DNA of 6,395 nt, from contig CALWII010000055.1 of the NCBI GenBank assembly GCA_944380695.1, forward strand, positions 1-6,395, read 5' to 3'. The translations under genes and the position numbers were made by a program. This stretch comes from an uncultured Clostridia bacterium. GTDB taxonomy: Bacteria; Bacillota; Clostridia; Christensenellales; UBA1242. The notes under the pieces were generated by a model, which was given only the letters and a program-made list of their open reading frames with translations, was not told the origin of the DNA and made no database searches. Each line of letters opens with the position of its first letter. Position 1 is the first letter of the stretch. Below are positions 1 to 6,363 of this stretch, one piece after another.

Positions 1-73
1 TCATATTAGAAATGCTTTCTGATAGTTATTGCTTTTCTTGTTAATTGGCTTAATCGTTATTTTAAATTGTATA

Positions 74-102
74 TTGACAAATTTGTAGGTTTATGTTACA
101 AT
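74..102 (+). promoter_or_regulatory. Housekeeping promoter of the small membrane protein gene
   Basis: A perfect -35 hexamer TTGACA (74-79) is separated by exactly 17 bp from TACAAT (97-102), one mismatch from the sigma-A consensus. A TG dinucleotide at 94-95 gives an extended -10. Transcription should start near 109, leaving only about 15 nt of untranslated leader, almost all of it ribosome binding site. This is the closest match to consensus of the three promoters here, so the gene behind it is probably well expressed. Seen directly in sequence; promoter activity is inferred. Confidence 0.82.
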
Positions 103-123
103 AGTCTCAAATGAGGAGGTCTT

Positions 124-483
124 ATGGCAAGAGACAAAAAGGATATAGTTGTGGTTACTAAAGCCTCAAAAAAAGTGGGCACAGGAATTAGAAAAAAAAT
201 TAAACATCGTATTTGGGCATTTGTTGCGCCAGCTGTGGTTGTTGCCTGCATAGCGGTTGTCATAGGAACTGAAAAACCAAAATGGGAGGCGAAAGATGAA
301 GTGCCGGCAACTATTTTGGTAGTTGATGAAAGTGAACAAGAATATGTTAAAGACAGTGAAGCCACAAAAATTGAGAGTCCAACTGTTGAGGGAAAAAAAG
401 ATTCTGAAGAGGAAATAGTCGAAGAAGATCCTAACAGAAATTATGATACTACTAATCCAGATCAAAAACCGCCAGTAATATAA
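124..483 (+). CDS. Single-pass membrane protein of unknown function with acidic extracellular tail
   Basis: I do not recognise this 119-residue protein. The start is fixed by a near-perfect AGGAGGT (114-120), 4 nt before ATG. Residues 1-29 are strongly basic (11 Lys/Arg against 2 Asp). One hydrophobic segment follows at about residues 30-48 (IWAFVAPAVVVACIAVVIG). Residues 50-119 are acidic (about 21 Asp/Glu against 9 Lys/Arg), poor in hydrophobic residues and probably disordered. The positive-inside rule predicts the N-terminus in the cytoplasm and the acidic tail outside. There is no LPxTG anchor or recognisable catalytic motif. Cys42 sits in a loose lipobox (VVAC), but it is too far from the N-terminus and hydrophobic residues continue past it, so a lipoprotein is unlikely. 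The gene has its own strong promoter and terminator and is not in an operon. The leading basic stretch could contact nucleic acid or phospholipid, but that is speculation. Confidence 0.82.
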   Translation: MARDKKDIVVVTKASKKVGTGIRKKIKHRIWAFVAPAVVVACIAVVIGTEKPKWEAKDEVPATILVVDESEQEYVKDSEATKIESPTVEGKKDSEEEIVEEDPNRNYDTTNPDQKPPVI

Positions 484-510
484 GCACAATATTTTGTGCT
501 TTTTTTATTT
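482..510 (+). terminator. Intrinsic terminator after the small membrane protein gene
   Basis: A perfect 8-bp stem AAGCACAA / TTGTGCTT (482-489 with 494-501) closes a 4-nt loop TATT and runs into a T-rich tract from 500 (seven T, then ATTTATTTT). The stem begins inside the TAA stop codon, so the gene and its terminator are packed together. It separates this unit from the rplS promoter, which begins 16 bp downstream. Confidence 0.88.
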
Positions 511-525
511 ATTTTGTAAAAATGC

Positions 526-554
526 TTGATATTTCTTTTTATTTATGATATTAT
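526..554 (+). promoter_or_regulatory. Housekeeping promoter of rplS
   Basis: The -35 is TTGATA (526-531) and the -10 is TATTAT (549-554), with a 17-bp spacer and an extended -10 TG at 546-547. Transcription should start near 561, just before the GC-richer block that begins the rplS leader. The promoter lies directly behind the preceding terminator, so rplS is transcribed independently of the upstream gene. Confidence 0.8.
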
Positions 555-560
555 ATATCA

Positions 561-638
561 CGACTTCGGGTGGTCCGCTTTGGCTTAACGCCTCAAATGA
601 ACACTTTGTCAAAAATCTGAAAAAAGGAGATAAGTCAA
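561..638 (+). ncRNA. Candidate ribosomal protein L19 leader (autoregulatory 5' UTR)
   Basis: About 78 nt lie between the predicted transcription start and the rplS ATG. The first part is clearly GC-richer than its surroundings. It contains CGG-GTGGT-CCG (567-577), able to form a short hairpin, and GGC-TTAAC-GCC (582-592), a second one. GACTT (562-566) is exactly complementary to AAGTC (632-636), which lies between the Shine-Dalgarno (AGGAG, 625-629) and the start codon, so a closing helix would enclose the ribosome binding site. Low-GC Gram-positive bacteria are known to carry an L19 leader family upstream of rplS in which L19 is thought to repress its own synthesis. The position and the CGGGTGGTCCGC block fit my memory of that family. 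I could not run a covariance search. Confidence 0.6.
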
Positions 639-986
639 ATGGCAAACATCATCGACCAAATCGAAAAAGAAAATATGAAGGAAAAGCTTCCTGAATTTAG
701 CGTCGGAGATACGGTTAAAGTTTCAGTTCGTATTAAAGAGGGCGAAAAAGAAAGAATTCAGGCTTATGAAGGTGTTGTTATCGCAAGACGCAACGGTGGG
801 ATTAGAGAGACTTTTACTGTTAGAAAAATTTCTAATGGTGTTGGCGTTGAAAGAACTTTCCCTCTTCATTCTCCGCTTGTGGCTAATGTCGAAGTGACAA
901 GAAAGGGCAAGCCAAAGAGAGCCAAACTTTACTATGTAAGAAGTTTAACAGGTAAGGCTGCAAAAATTAAATCTGCTGAAAATTAA
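639..986 (+). CDS. rplS: 50S ribosomal protein L19
   Basis: This is the large-subunit protein L19, which sits at the interface of the 50S and 30S subunits near bridges to 16S rRNA. The 115-residue length is standard for the family. The start is typical (MANIIDQIEKENMK), followed by the hallmark block FSVGDTVKVSVRIKEGEKERIQAYEGVVIARR (about residues 20-51), which includes the conserved R-x-Q-x-[YF]-E-G-V-V-I core. RETFTVRKISNGVGVERTFPLHSP (about 56-79) and the basic RAKLYYVRSLTGKAAKI end (about 94-111) are also conserved. AGGAG at 625-629 lies 9 nt upstream of ATG. The gene is monocistronic, with its own promoter, a structured leader that probably mediates feedback by L19, and a terminator. 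The usual clostridial followers (lepB, rbgA, rnhB) are absent and comM comes next. Confidence 0.98.
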   Translation: MANIIDQIEKENMKEKLPEFSVGDTVKVSVRIKEGEKERIQAYEGVVIARRNGGIRETFTVRKISNGVGVERTFPLHSPLVANVEVTRKGKPKRAKLYYVRSLTGKAAKIKSAEN

Positions 987-988
987 AT

Positions 989-1018
989 GAATGTTCGTTT
1001 ATACGAACATTTTTTTAT
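989..1018 (+). terminator. Intrinsic terminator after rplS
   Basis: A perfect 9-bp stem AATGTTCGT / ACGAACATT (990-998 with 1003-1011) has a 4-nt loop TTAT and a run of seven T starting at 1010. It lies 3 nt after the rplS stop codon. It isolates rplS from the comM operon, which has its own promoter. Confidence 0.92.
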
Positions 1019-1056
1019 TGTGTAAATTTATTTTGCCACATAATTCATTTTTTTGT

Positions 1057-1085
1057 TTGGCAATTTTGTTTTGTTTTGTTATACT
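1057..1085 (+). promoter_or_regulatory. Housekeeping promoter of the comM-dprA-topA operon
   Basis: The -35 is TTGGCA (1057-1062) and the -10 is TATACT (1080-1085), with a 17-bp spacer and an extended -10 TG at 1077-1078. The spacer is made largely of three tandem TTTTG units (1064-1078). Transcription should start near 1092, giving a leader of about 16 nt with AAGGAG at 1097-1102. No competence-type (ComK or SigH) box was recognised, so the operon looks housekeeping-expressed despite its transformation genes. Confidence 0.75.
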
Positions 1086-1107
1086 TGGAAAAGTTTAAGG
1101 AGAAAAG

Positions 1108-2652
1108 ATGCTCTCAAAAATTTATAGTTACGGACTTTTGGGTATTGATGGTTTTATCGTAGATGTGGAGGTTGATATTTCTAATGGTCTTCCTCATTTT
1201 GAAGTCGTAGGGCTCGCAGATACTGCGGTTAAAGAATCGAAGGAAAGAGTTAGAGCGGCAATAAAAAATTCGGCTTTTGACTATCCTATAAAAAAAATTA
1301 CTGTTAACCTCGCCCCAGCAGATGTTAAAAAAGTCGGTCCACTTTACGATTTGGCAATTGCAGTGGCGATTATGACAGCAAATCCCAATAACGATATTAA
1401 AGGTTTAACGCCAAAAGCAGCTAGGGAGTTTGTTATTGTTGGAGAATTATCTTTGACCGGTAAAGTCAACAAAATTAAAGGGCTGTTGCCTATTCTTATT
1501 TCGGCTCAAAAAGCTGGATTTAAAAAGTTTATTATTCCTCATGAAAATTCAAAAGAGGCGAGCTATATTGCAAATGTTCAATGCTTTCCCGTAAAAACTT
1601 TGGAAGAAGCAGTTATGTTTATTAGTGGAAATGCTGAAGTTCCACAGGTTCCTGTTGAAAAATTTATAAGCGAAGTTGTTGATGAAAAAAATGCTTTGGA
1701 TTTTAAATATGTAAAAGGGCAACAACGGGCAAAACGGGCACTAGAAATTGCTGCGGCGGGTGGACATAATGTGCTTATGATAGGACCACCAGGGAGTGGA
1801 AAAAGTATGCTGGCAAAATGCTTTCCTACTATTTTGCCTAATATGACTTTTGAAGAAGCCCTTGAAGTGACTAAAATACATTCGGTGGCGGGAGAGCTTG
1901 ACAACAAAAAAGGAATCGTTTCTACTCGTCCGTTTAGGTCACCGCATCATACCGCAACGGTTGTAAGCCTTACCGGTGGAGGACTACACGCAAAGCCGGG
2001 TGAAATCTCTTTGGCACACAATGGTGTGCTGTATTTAGATGAAATGCCAGAATATCCAAGGGCTTGTTTGGAGATTTTACGGCAACCGTTGGAAGATGGC
2101 AAAATAACAGTGGCGCGAAATGCTCAAACGGTTACTTATCCTGCTAATTTTACATTAATAGCAAGTATGAACCCTTGTCCTTGCGGTAACTATGGTTCAA
2201 AAGACCGTGAATGTAAATGTTCACCTTCTATGATACATAAATATTTATCTCGTATATCAGGACCTATACTTGACAGAATTGACATACACGTTGAAGTTGA
2301 TAATGTAACATTTGATGATCTTCGAACAAGCATTCAGGAAGAAAGCTCATTGGAAATCAAAAAACGGGTTGACAACGCAAGGAAAATTCAGCTAGACAGG
2401 TTTAAAAATTCAAAAAATTATTCAAATGCAAAGATGAGTGTGCCAGCGACTAAAAAATATTGTGTTTTAGATGAAGAATGTGAACAACTTTTAAAAAATG
2501 CCTTTTCAAGATTGAAGTTGACCGCAAGAGCGCATGACAGAATACTAAAAGTTGCCCGCACAATAGCAGACCTTGAAAACGAAGAAAATATATTGCCACA
2601 ACACATTGCTGAAGCGATTGCTTATCGTTCTTTGGATAGGAAATATTTGTAA
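1108..2652 (+). CDS. comM: ComM/YifB family AAA+ ATPase (Mg-chelatase-like helicase)
   Basis: Family members are hexameric AAA+ motors. ComM of transformable bacteria drives branch migration of the recombination intermediate during natural transformation. The 514-residue length is normal. An N-terminal Lon/ChlI-like domain (about 20-145) carries GLPHFEVVGLADTAVKESKERV and VNLAPADVKKVGPLYDLAIA. The ATPase core has Walker A GPPGSGKS (226-233), Walker B GVLYLDEM (306-313), the conserved RPFRSPHHTAT block (about 274-284), and the arginine-containing GPILDRIDIHVEV (385-397). Cys357, Cys359, Cys369 and Cys371 (NPCPCG...CKC) form the family's probable metal-binding cluster. The C-terminal Mg-chelatase domain (about 410-510) includes LTARAHDRILKVARTIADLE. 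AAGGAG lies 5 nt before ATG. It is the first gene of the operon, with dprA starting 13 nt after its stop. All core motifs are intact, so the enzyme should be active. Confidence 0.96.
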   Translation: MLSKIYSYGLLGIDGFIVDVEVDISNGLPHFEVVGLADTAVKESKERVRAAIKNSAFDYPIKKITVNLAPADVKKVGPLYDLAIAVAIMTANPNNDIKGLTPKAAREFVIVGELSLTGKVNKIKGLLPILISAQKAGFKKFIIPHENSKEASYIANVQCFPVKTLEEAVMFISGNAEVPQVPVEKFISEVVDEKNALDFKYVKGQQRAKRALEIAAAGGHNVLMIGPPGSGKSMLAKCFPTILPNMTFEEALEVTKIHSVAGELDNKKGIVSTRPFRSPHHTATVVSLTGGGLHAKPGEISLAHNGVLYLDEMPEYPRACLEILRQPLEDGKITVARNAQTVTYPANFTLIASMNPCPCGNYGSKDRECKCSPSMIHKYLSRISGPILDRIDIHVEVDNVTFDDLRTSIQEESSLEIKKRVDNARKIQLDRFKNSKNYSNAKMSVPATKKYCVLDEECEQLLKNAFSRLKLTARAHDRILKVARTIADLENEENILPQHIAEAIAYRSLDRKYL

Positions 2653-2665
2653 ATAAAGGTATTGT

Positions 2666-3727
2666 ATGAACAAGACGGATTTTTTAAAGTTTTTATCTGC
2701 TTTTGAAATTTCAACTGCAAAAATTGAGAGAATTTTACAAGAAATGGGTGATACATATACTTTTGAAAGATTTGTAAATTCTGAAGCTATTGAAAAAATT
2801 TTGGATAATGATTTCTCAAAAATAGCAAAAAGAGCGAATGACAAATTTATGGAAGATTATTCCAATTATTTGCTTAATAAAAATGTCAAGCTTGTTACCT
2901 GCGAAAATGAAAATTTTCCTAAAAAATTGCTTCAAATAGAAAATCACCCATTTTATTTGTTTTATTTAGGGGACTTAAATCTGTTAAATCAAAAATGCGT
3001 TGCCATTGTTGGTACGAGGTCGCCGAGCAGTTATGGTATAACTGTGACCGAACGATTTTCTGGAGAAATTGCAGAAGCTGGTGGAGTTATAGTAAGCGGT
3101 TTAGCGTACGGTGTTGACAGTATAGCGCACAGAAAGGCCTTGGCTGTTGGGGGTAAAACAATCGCTGTCCTAGCAGGTGGGTTTGACCATATATATCCAC
3201 AAGAACATTTTTCTTTATTCAAAGAAATTGCACAAAAAGGTTTAGTGATAAGTGAGCATCGACCAGATGTAATAGCATTAAAATATCATTTTCCTCAAAG
3301 AAATAGAATTGTTGCTGGTATTAGTGATGCATTATTAATAACAGAAGCAGGTAAAAAAAGCGGAACTACTATAACCAAAGATTTTGCTTTGGATTACGGC
3401 GTTCCAATTTATGCTGTCCCAGGAAATATAAATTCAGTAAAAAGTGAAGGAACAAATTCTTTAATTGCAACTATGCAAGGGATATGTGCGCTAAACACTA
3501 GCGATATTATTAACGATTTGGGTCTATCAGTAAAAAAGCGTGCCAGCGTTCAACTGTCATTGCAAGAACACGAAATACTAAAAGCGTTAAAAAATGGTGA
3601 TTTGACTATTGACCAGATTTGTGATAAAACAAAACTTAACATAAATTCATTAAATAGTCTTTTGACAACTTTGGAAATAAAAGGTATAATAAAAAGATTG
3701 CCAGGTGGATTTTATTCACTTGATTAG
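2666..3727 (+). CDS. dprA: DNA-processing protein DprA (Smf), RecA loader
   Basis: DprA binds incoming single-stranded DNA in the cytoplasm during transformation, protects it and loads RecA; homologues in non-competent species also occur. The 353-residue protein has a weak N-terminal helical region (about 1-60), then the Rossmann-like core. Motifs in order are VAIVGTRSPSSYG (112-124), SGLAYGVDSIAHRKAL (144-159), TIAVLAGGFDHIYPQEH (165-181), FPQRNRIVAGIS (209-220), EAGKKSGTTIT (227-237) and IYAVPGN (248-254). A C-terminal winged-helix domain, as in many DprA proteins, covers about 297-353 (EHEILKALKNGD...IKRLPGGFYSLD). Ribosome binding looks weak: only AAAGGT at 2655-2660, 5 nt before ATG. Translation may therefore depend on coupling to comM, whose stop lies 13 nt upstream. 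The TAG stop overlaps the topA ribosome binding site. All diagnostic motifs are present. Confidence 0.96.
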   Translation: MNKTDFLKFLSAFEISTAKIERILQEMGDTYTFERFVNSEAIEKILDNDFSKIAKRANDKFMEDYSNYLLNKNVKLVTCENENFPKKLLQIENHPFYLFYLGDLNLLNQKCVAIVGTRSPSSYGITVTERFSGEIAEAGGVIVSGLAYGVDSIAHRKALAVGGKTIAVLAGGFDHIYPQEHFSLFKEIAQKGLVISEHRPDVIALKYHFPQRNRIVAGISDALLITEAGKKSGTTITKDFALDYGVPIYAVPGNINSVKSEGTNSLIATMQGICALNTSDIINDLGLSVKKRASVQLSLQEHEILKALKNGDLTIDQICDKTKLNINSLNSLLTTLEIKGIIKRLPGGFYSLD

Positions 3728-3739
3728 GAGGAAATGTTG
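3726..3739 (+). promoter_or_regulatory. topA ribosome binding site overlapping the dprA stop, with two possible starts
   Basis: AGGAGG (3726-3731) shares bases with the TAG stop of dprA (3725-3727), so terminating ribosomes sit on the topA entry site. ATG at 3734 is only 2 nt from AGGAGG, which is tight. The next codon, TTG at 3737, is in frame and 5 nt away, closer to usual spacing. Starting there would give MDLVIIEAPAK, which resembles the usual short TopA beginning (M-x-LVIVESPAK). Confidence 0.65.
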
Positions 3740-5785
3740 GATTTAGTTATTATAGAAGCTCCTGCAAAAAGAGAAACATTGAAAAAATATTTGGGGAAAG
3801 GTTATGATGTGTTCGCAACAAAAGGACATATTAGAGACCTACCTCAAAAAAGCTATGGCCTTGATATTAAAAATCATTTTGAGCCAATTTATCAAATTAT
3901 GCCAGATAAAAAAGAGCTTATAAATGAGCTCAAAAGCAAAGCAAATCAAGCAGATAATGTTTTTATTGCAACTGACCCTGATAGAGAGGGGGAAGCGATT
4001 TCTTGGCATATTTCAAATGTTTTAGGATTACCAGCAGATAAAAAATGTAGGATAGAGTTTAATGAAATTTCTCAAAAAGCTGTTCAAAATGCATTAACTA
4101 AACCTCGAGCCATTGATTTAAACTTGGTCAATGCACAACAAGCTCGTAGAGTTCTTGACAGAATAGTAGGGTATAAACTTTCTCCAATTCTCTGTAAAAA
4201 GATTAAACCTCGTTTAAGCGCAGGCAGAGTTCAATCCGTCGCCTTAAAGTTAATCGTCGACCGAGAGAGAGAAATCGAAGCTTTTATCCCAGAAGAATAT
4301 TGGAATATTTTTGCTTTACTTCAAAAAGATAAGGATATCTTTAAAGCCTCCTTGGAAAAAAAGAACGGGAAAAAGTTTGTACCAAAAAATAAAGATGAAG
4401 CTTTGGCGGTAACTTCTGCAGTTAAAAATCAAACTTTTTTTGTTAAAAATATTAAGCGTTCATCGACCAAATCTCACGCCCCAGCTCCTTTTACCACATC
4501 AACAATGCAACAAGATGCTTTAAATAAAGCGGGGTTAAGCATTAAGCGAACTACTCAATCTGCTCAACAACTTTACGAGGGGGTCGAAATCGCTGGGGAA
4601 GGGAAAATTGCGCTCATAACTTATATAAGAACCGACTCCACAAGAGTTTCACAGGACGCTCAAAATGCGTGCCGTGAGTATGCACGCAAAGTTTATGGCG
4701 ACAAATTTGTTCCGGAAAAACCTAACATTTATGCGACTAAACAAAATGCACAAGATGCTCACGAAGCTATAAGACCAATAAATATGAATATGACACCGGA
4801 AAAAGTTAAAGCCTCGTTGACACCAGATAATTTTAAACTTTATAAACTTATTTATGAAAGATTTCTCGCAAGTCAAATGAGTGATGCTATCTATTCAAAT
4901 GTTACCGCATCAATAGATTGCCAAGAATATAATTTTAAAGCTGTTGGTAAAACTCAAGAATTTGCCGGTTACACTGCTGCATACAGAGAGTATGAGGGCG
5001 ACGAAAAACAAGAAATTTCAAAATTGCCACCACTCGCTGAAGGGGAAGAATTGCTCGCTAATGACATCAAAGCAGAGCAAAAGTTTACTAAACCTCCAGC
5101 TCGTTATACAGAAGCAAGCCTCGTTAAAGCTATGGAAGAAAAAGGAATAGGAAGACCAGCTACTTATGCTGCAACAATTATGGTATTGTCAGCAAGGGAG
5201 TATGTGAGTAAGGACGGGAAACAGCTTGTCCCTACAGAGCTCGGCAGAAAAGTAGTCGAATACCTCGAAAAGTTTTTTAGTTCGGTTATTAATGTCAAAT
5301 TTACTGCACATATGGAACAGCGTCTTGATGATATAGCAAATGAAGGAGAAGATTGGCACGAAGTTGTCGAAAGCTTTTGGAACGGATTTTCAAAGTTGCT
5401 CTCCACATCGGATTCTTCCGGTTATTCTTTGAGAGAAGAACCTGTCGAAACTGATGTCATTTGTGATAAGTGCGGACATAAAATGCTACTTCGTGATGGC
5501 AAGTTCGGGAAGTTTCTAGGATGTTCTAATTTTCCTAAATGCAGAAATATTTTGCCTTATCAAAATGAACAAAAAGTCGTTGGCAAATGCCCAGATTGTG
5601 GCAAAGATTTAATTGCGAGAAAAAGCAAAAAAGGAAAAACATTCTTTTCCTGTTCGGGATATCCAGATTGTAAGTTTATGAGCTGGTATCCTACAACTGG
5701 TGAAAAGTGTCCAAACTGTGGGAGCCCAATTATAATTAAGTTCAAGCAAAAAATATGTTCAAGTTGTGATTATAAGGAAATTTAA
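3734..5785 (+). CDS. topA: DNA topoisomerase I (type IA) with three zinc ribbons
   Basis: This enzyme relaxes negatively supercoiled DNA by a transient single-strand break with a 5'-phosphotyrosine link. The 683-residue length is normal for Bacillota. The Toprim domain (about 3-113) has VIIEAPAK (5-12) with catalytic Glu8 and Lys12, and the metal-binding TDPDREGE (80-87). The core (about 128-555) has LSAGRVQSVAL (161-171), the active-site motif ITYIRTDSTR with Tyr297, DAHEAIRP (341-348) and GIGRPATYA (471-479). Three C4 zinc ribbons end the protein: Cys577/580/597/603, Cys619/622/640/646 and Cys659/662/675/678. Two usually conserved serines are alanine here (ESPAK to EAPAK, GRPSTYA to GRPATYA). 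The true start may be TTG at 3737, two codons of the same frame apart. Its stop overlaps the next ATG by one base (TAATG). The dprA-topA-trmFO order matches Bacillus. Confidence 0.97.
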   Translation: MLDLVIIEAPAKRETLKKYLGKGYDVFATKGHIRDLPQKSYGLDIKNHFEPIYQIMPDKKELINELKSKANQADNVFIATDPDREGEAISWHISNVLGLPADKKCRIEFNEISQKAVQNALTKPRAIDLNLVNAQQARRVLDRIVGYKLSPILCKKIKPRLSAGRVQSVALKLIVDREREIEAFIPEEYWNIFALLQKDKDIFKASLEKKNGKKFVPKNKDEALAVTSAVKNQTFFVKNIKRSSTKSHAPAPFTTSTMQQDALNKAGLSIKRTTQSAQQLYEGVEIAGEGKIALITYIRTDSTRVSQDAQNACREYARKVYGDKFVPEKPNIYATKQNAQDAHEAIRPINMNMTPEKVKASLTPDNFKLYKLIYERFLASQMSDAIYSNVTASIDCQEYNFKAVGKTQEFAGYTAAYREYEGDEKQEISKLPPLAEGEELLANDIKAEQKFTKPPARYTEASLVKAMEEKGIGRPATYAATIMVLSAREYVSKDGKQLVPTELGRKVVEYLEKFFSSVINVKFTAHMEQRLDDIANEGEDWHEVVESFWNGFSKLLSTSDSSGYSLREEPVETDVICDKCGHKMLLRDGKFGKFLGCSNFPKCRNILPYQNEQKVVGKCPDCGKDLIARKSKKGKTFFSCSGYPDCKFMSWYPTTGEKCPNCGSPIIIKFKQKICSSCDYKEI

Positions 5786-6363
5786 TGGAAGAAATAGTTA
5801 ATGTAATTGGTGGAGGTTACGCAGGAACAGAGGCCGCATTGACTTTGGCAAAATATGGTGTCAAAGTGCATCTGTTTGATTGCTGTTGCGAAGATAAAGA
5901 AACAGTTTTACAAACAGATAAGTCAAGTGAACTATTAAAAAACGAGATGATAGCTCTTGGAGTAAATCTTGCGCCCTTAATTAACAACGGAACAAAAATT
6001 AAAGAAAATTTTCAAGAAATCTTAAATAAAACTGAAAATTTGTGCTTTTTTAACAAAAAAATAACAGAAATTTCACTTGCCGAACCTACCATTATAGCTA
6101 CAGGGCCTCATACGGATGAAGCTTTGTTTAATCAAATTGATGAAGTTTTGGGGCCAAATAAATGCCATCATTTTCAACCAATTTATCCGATAATTGATGG
6201 AATTGAGAATTTGCTTATTCATCTTGGTGAATATTATTTTCTCCCACTTACAAAAGAAAAAGTTAATGAATTGTGCCATCTGGTAAAATCATTTAACAGC
6301 TCCGCAAAAAATGAGATCTTGGTTAAATGGGTGATTACCGTAAGAGAAATGTTATTGGCATAA
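5785..6363 (+). CDS. Degenerate, shortened TrmFO-like protein (tRNA U54 methyltransferase remnant)
   Basis: TrmFO makes 5-methyluridine at tRNA position 54 using folate and FAD, and is usually about 435 residues; this frame has 192. Retained signs are the FAD-binding loop VIGGGYAGTEAALTLAKYG (7-25), TDKSSEL (44-50), NEMIALG (53-59), IIATGPHTDEAL (103-114), and a weak match of PIYPIIDGIENL and YYFLPLTKEKVNEL (132-163) to the family's APIVD...YLNCPMTKEE region. The segment normally reading CSNSLRANT, with one catalytic cysteine, appears deleted between TDKSSEL and NEMIALG. The FEGCMP segment with the other cysteine is unrecognisable. A CCC run (33-35) replaces the usual MRP-type motif. AAGGAAA at 5774-5780 and a 1-nt overlap with the topA stop support translation. 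The position after topA is where Bacillus has trmFO. It is probably inactive as a methyltransferase; a pseudogene or a repurposed protein are both possible. Confidence 0.75.
   Translation: MEEIVNVIGGGYAGTEAALTLAKYGVKVHLFDCCCEDKETVLQTDKSSELLKNEMIALGVNLAPLINNGTKIKENFQEILNKTENLCFFNKKITEISLAEPTIIATGPHTDEALFNQIDEVLGPNKCHHFQPIYPIIDGIENLLIHLGEYYFLPLTKEKVNELCHLVKSFNSSAKNEILVKWVITVREMLLA

Noticed and set aside
3..44. Possible tail of an upstream gene (frame ending with TAA at 42-44)
   Set aside because: Only 13 codons are visible with no recognisable motif, and the other forward frames are also quickly closed, so nothing supports it.
111..161. 16-codon open frame starting at the ATG at 111
   Set aside because: It has no ribosome binding site of its own and its second and third codons are the ribosome binding site of the gene starting at 124; the start lies too close to the predicted transcription start.
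238..252. Possible lipobox (VVAC, Cys42) in the small membrane protein
   Set aside because: The cysteine is at position 42, beyond the usual limit for lipoprotein signal peptides, and the hydrophobic stretch continues past it, as in an ordinary membrane segment.
1578..1907. Reverse-strand open frame inside comM
   Set aside because: It is antisense to the conserved AAA+ core of comM, has no recognised motif and no upstream signals; it reflects the composition of the forward gene.
4944..5150. Short forward open frame inside topA in another frame
   Set aside because: It is wholly inside conserved topA sequence, without a ribosome binding site or family resemblance.
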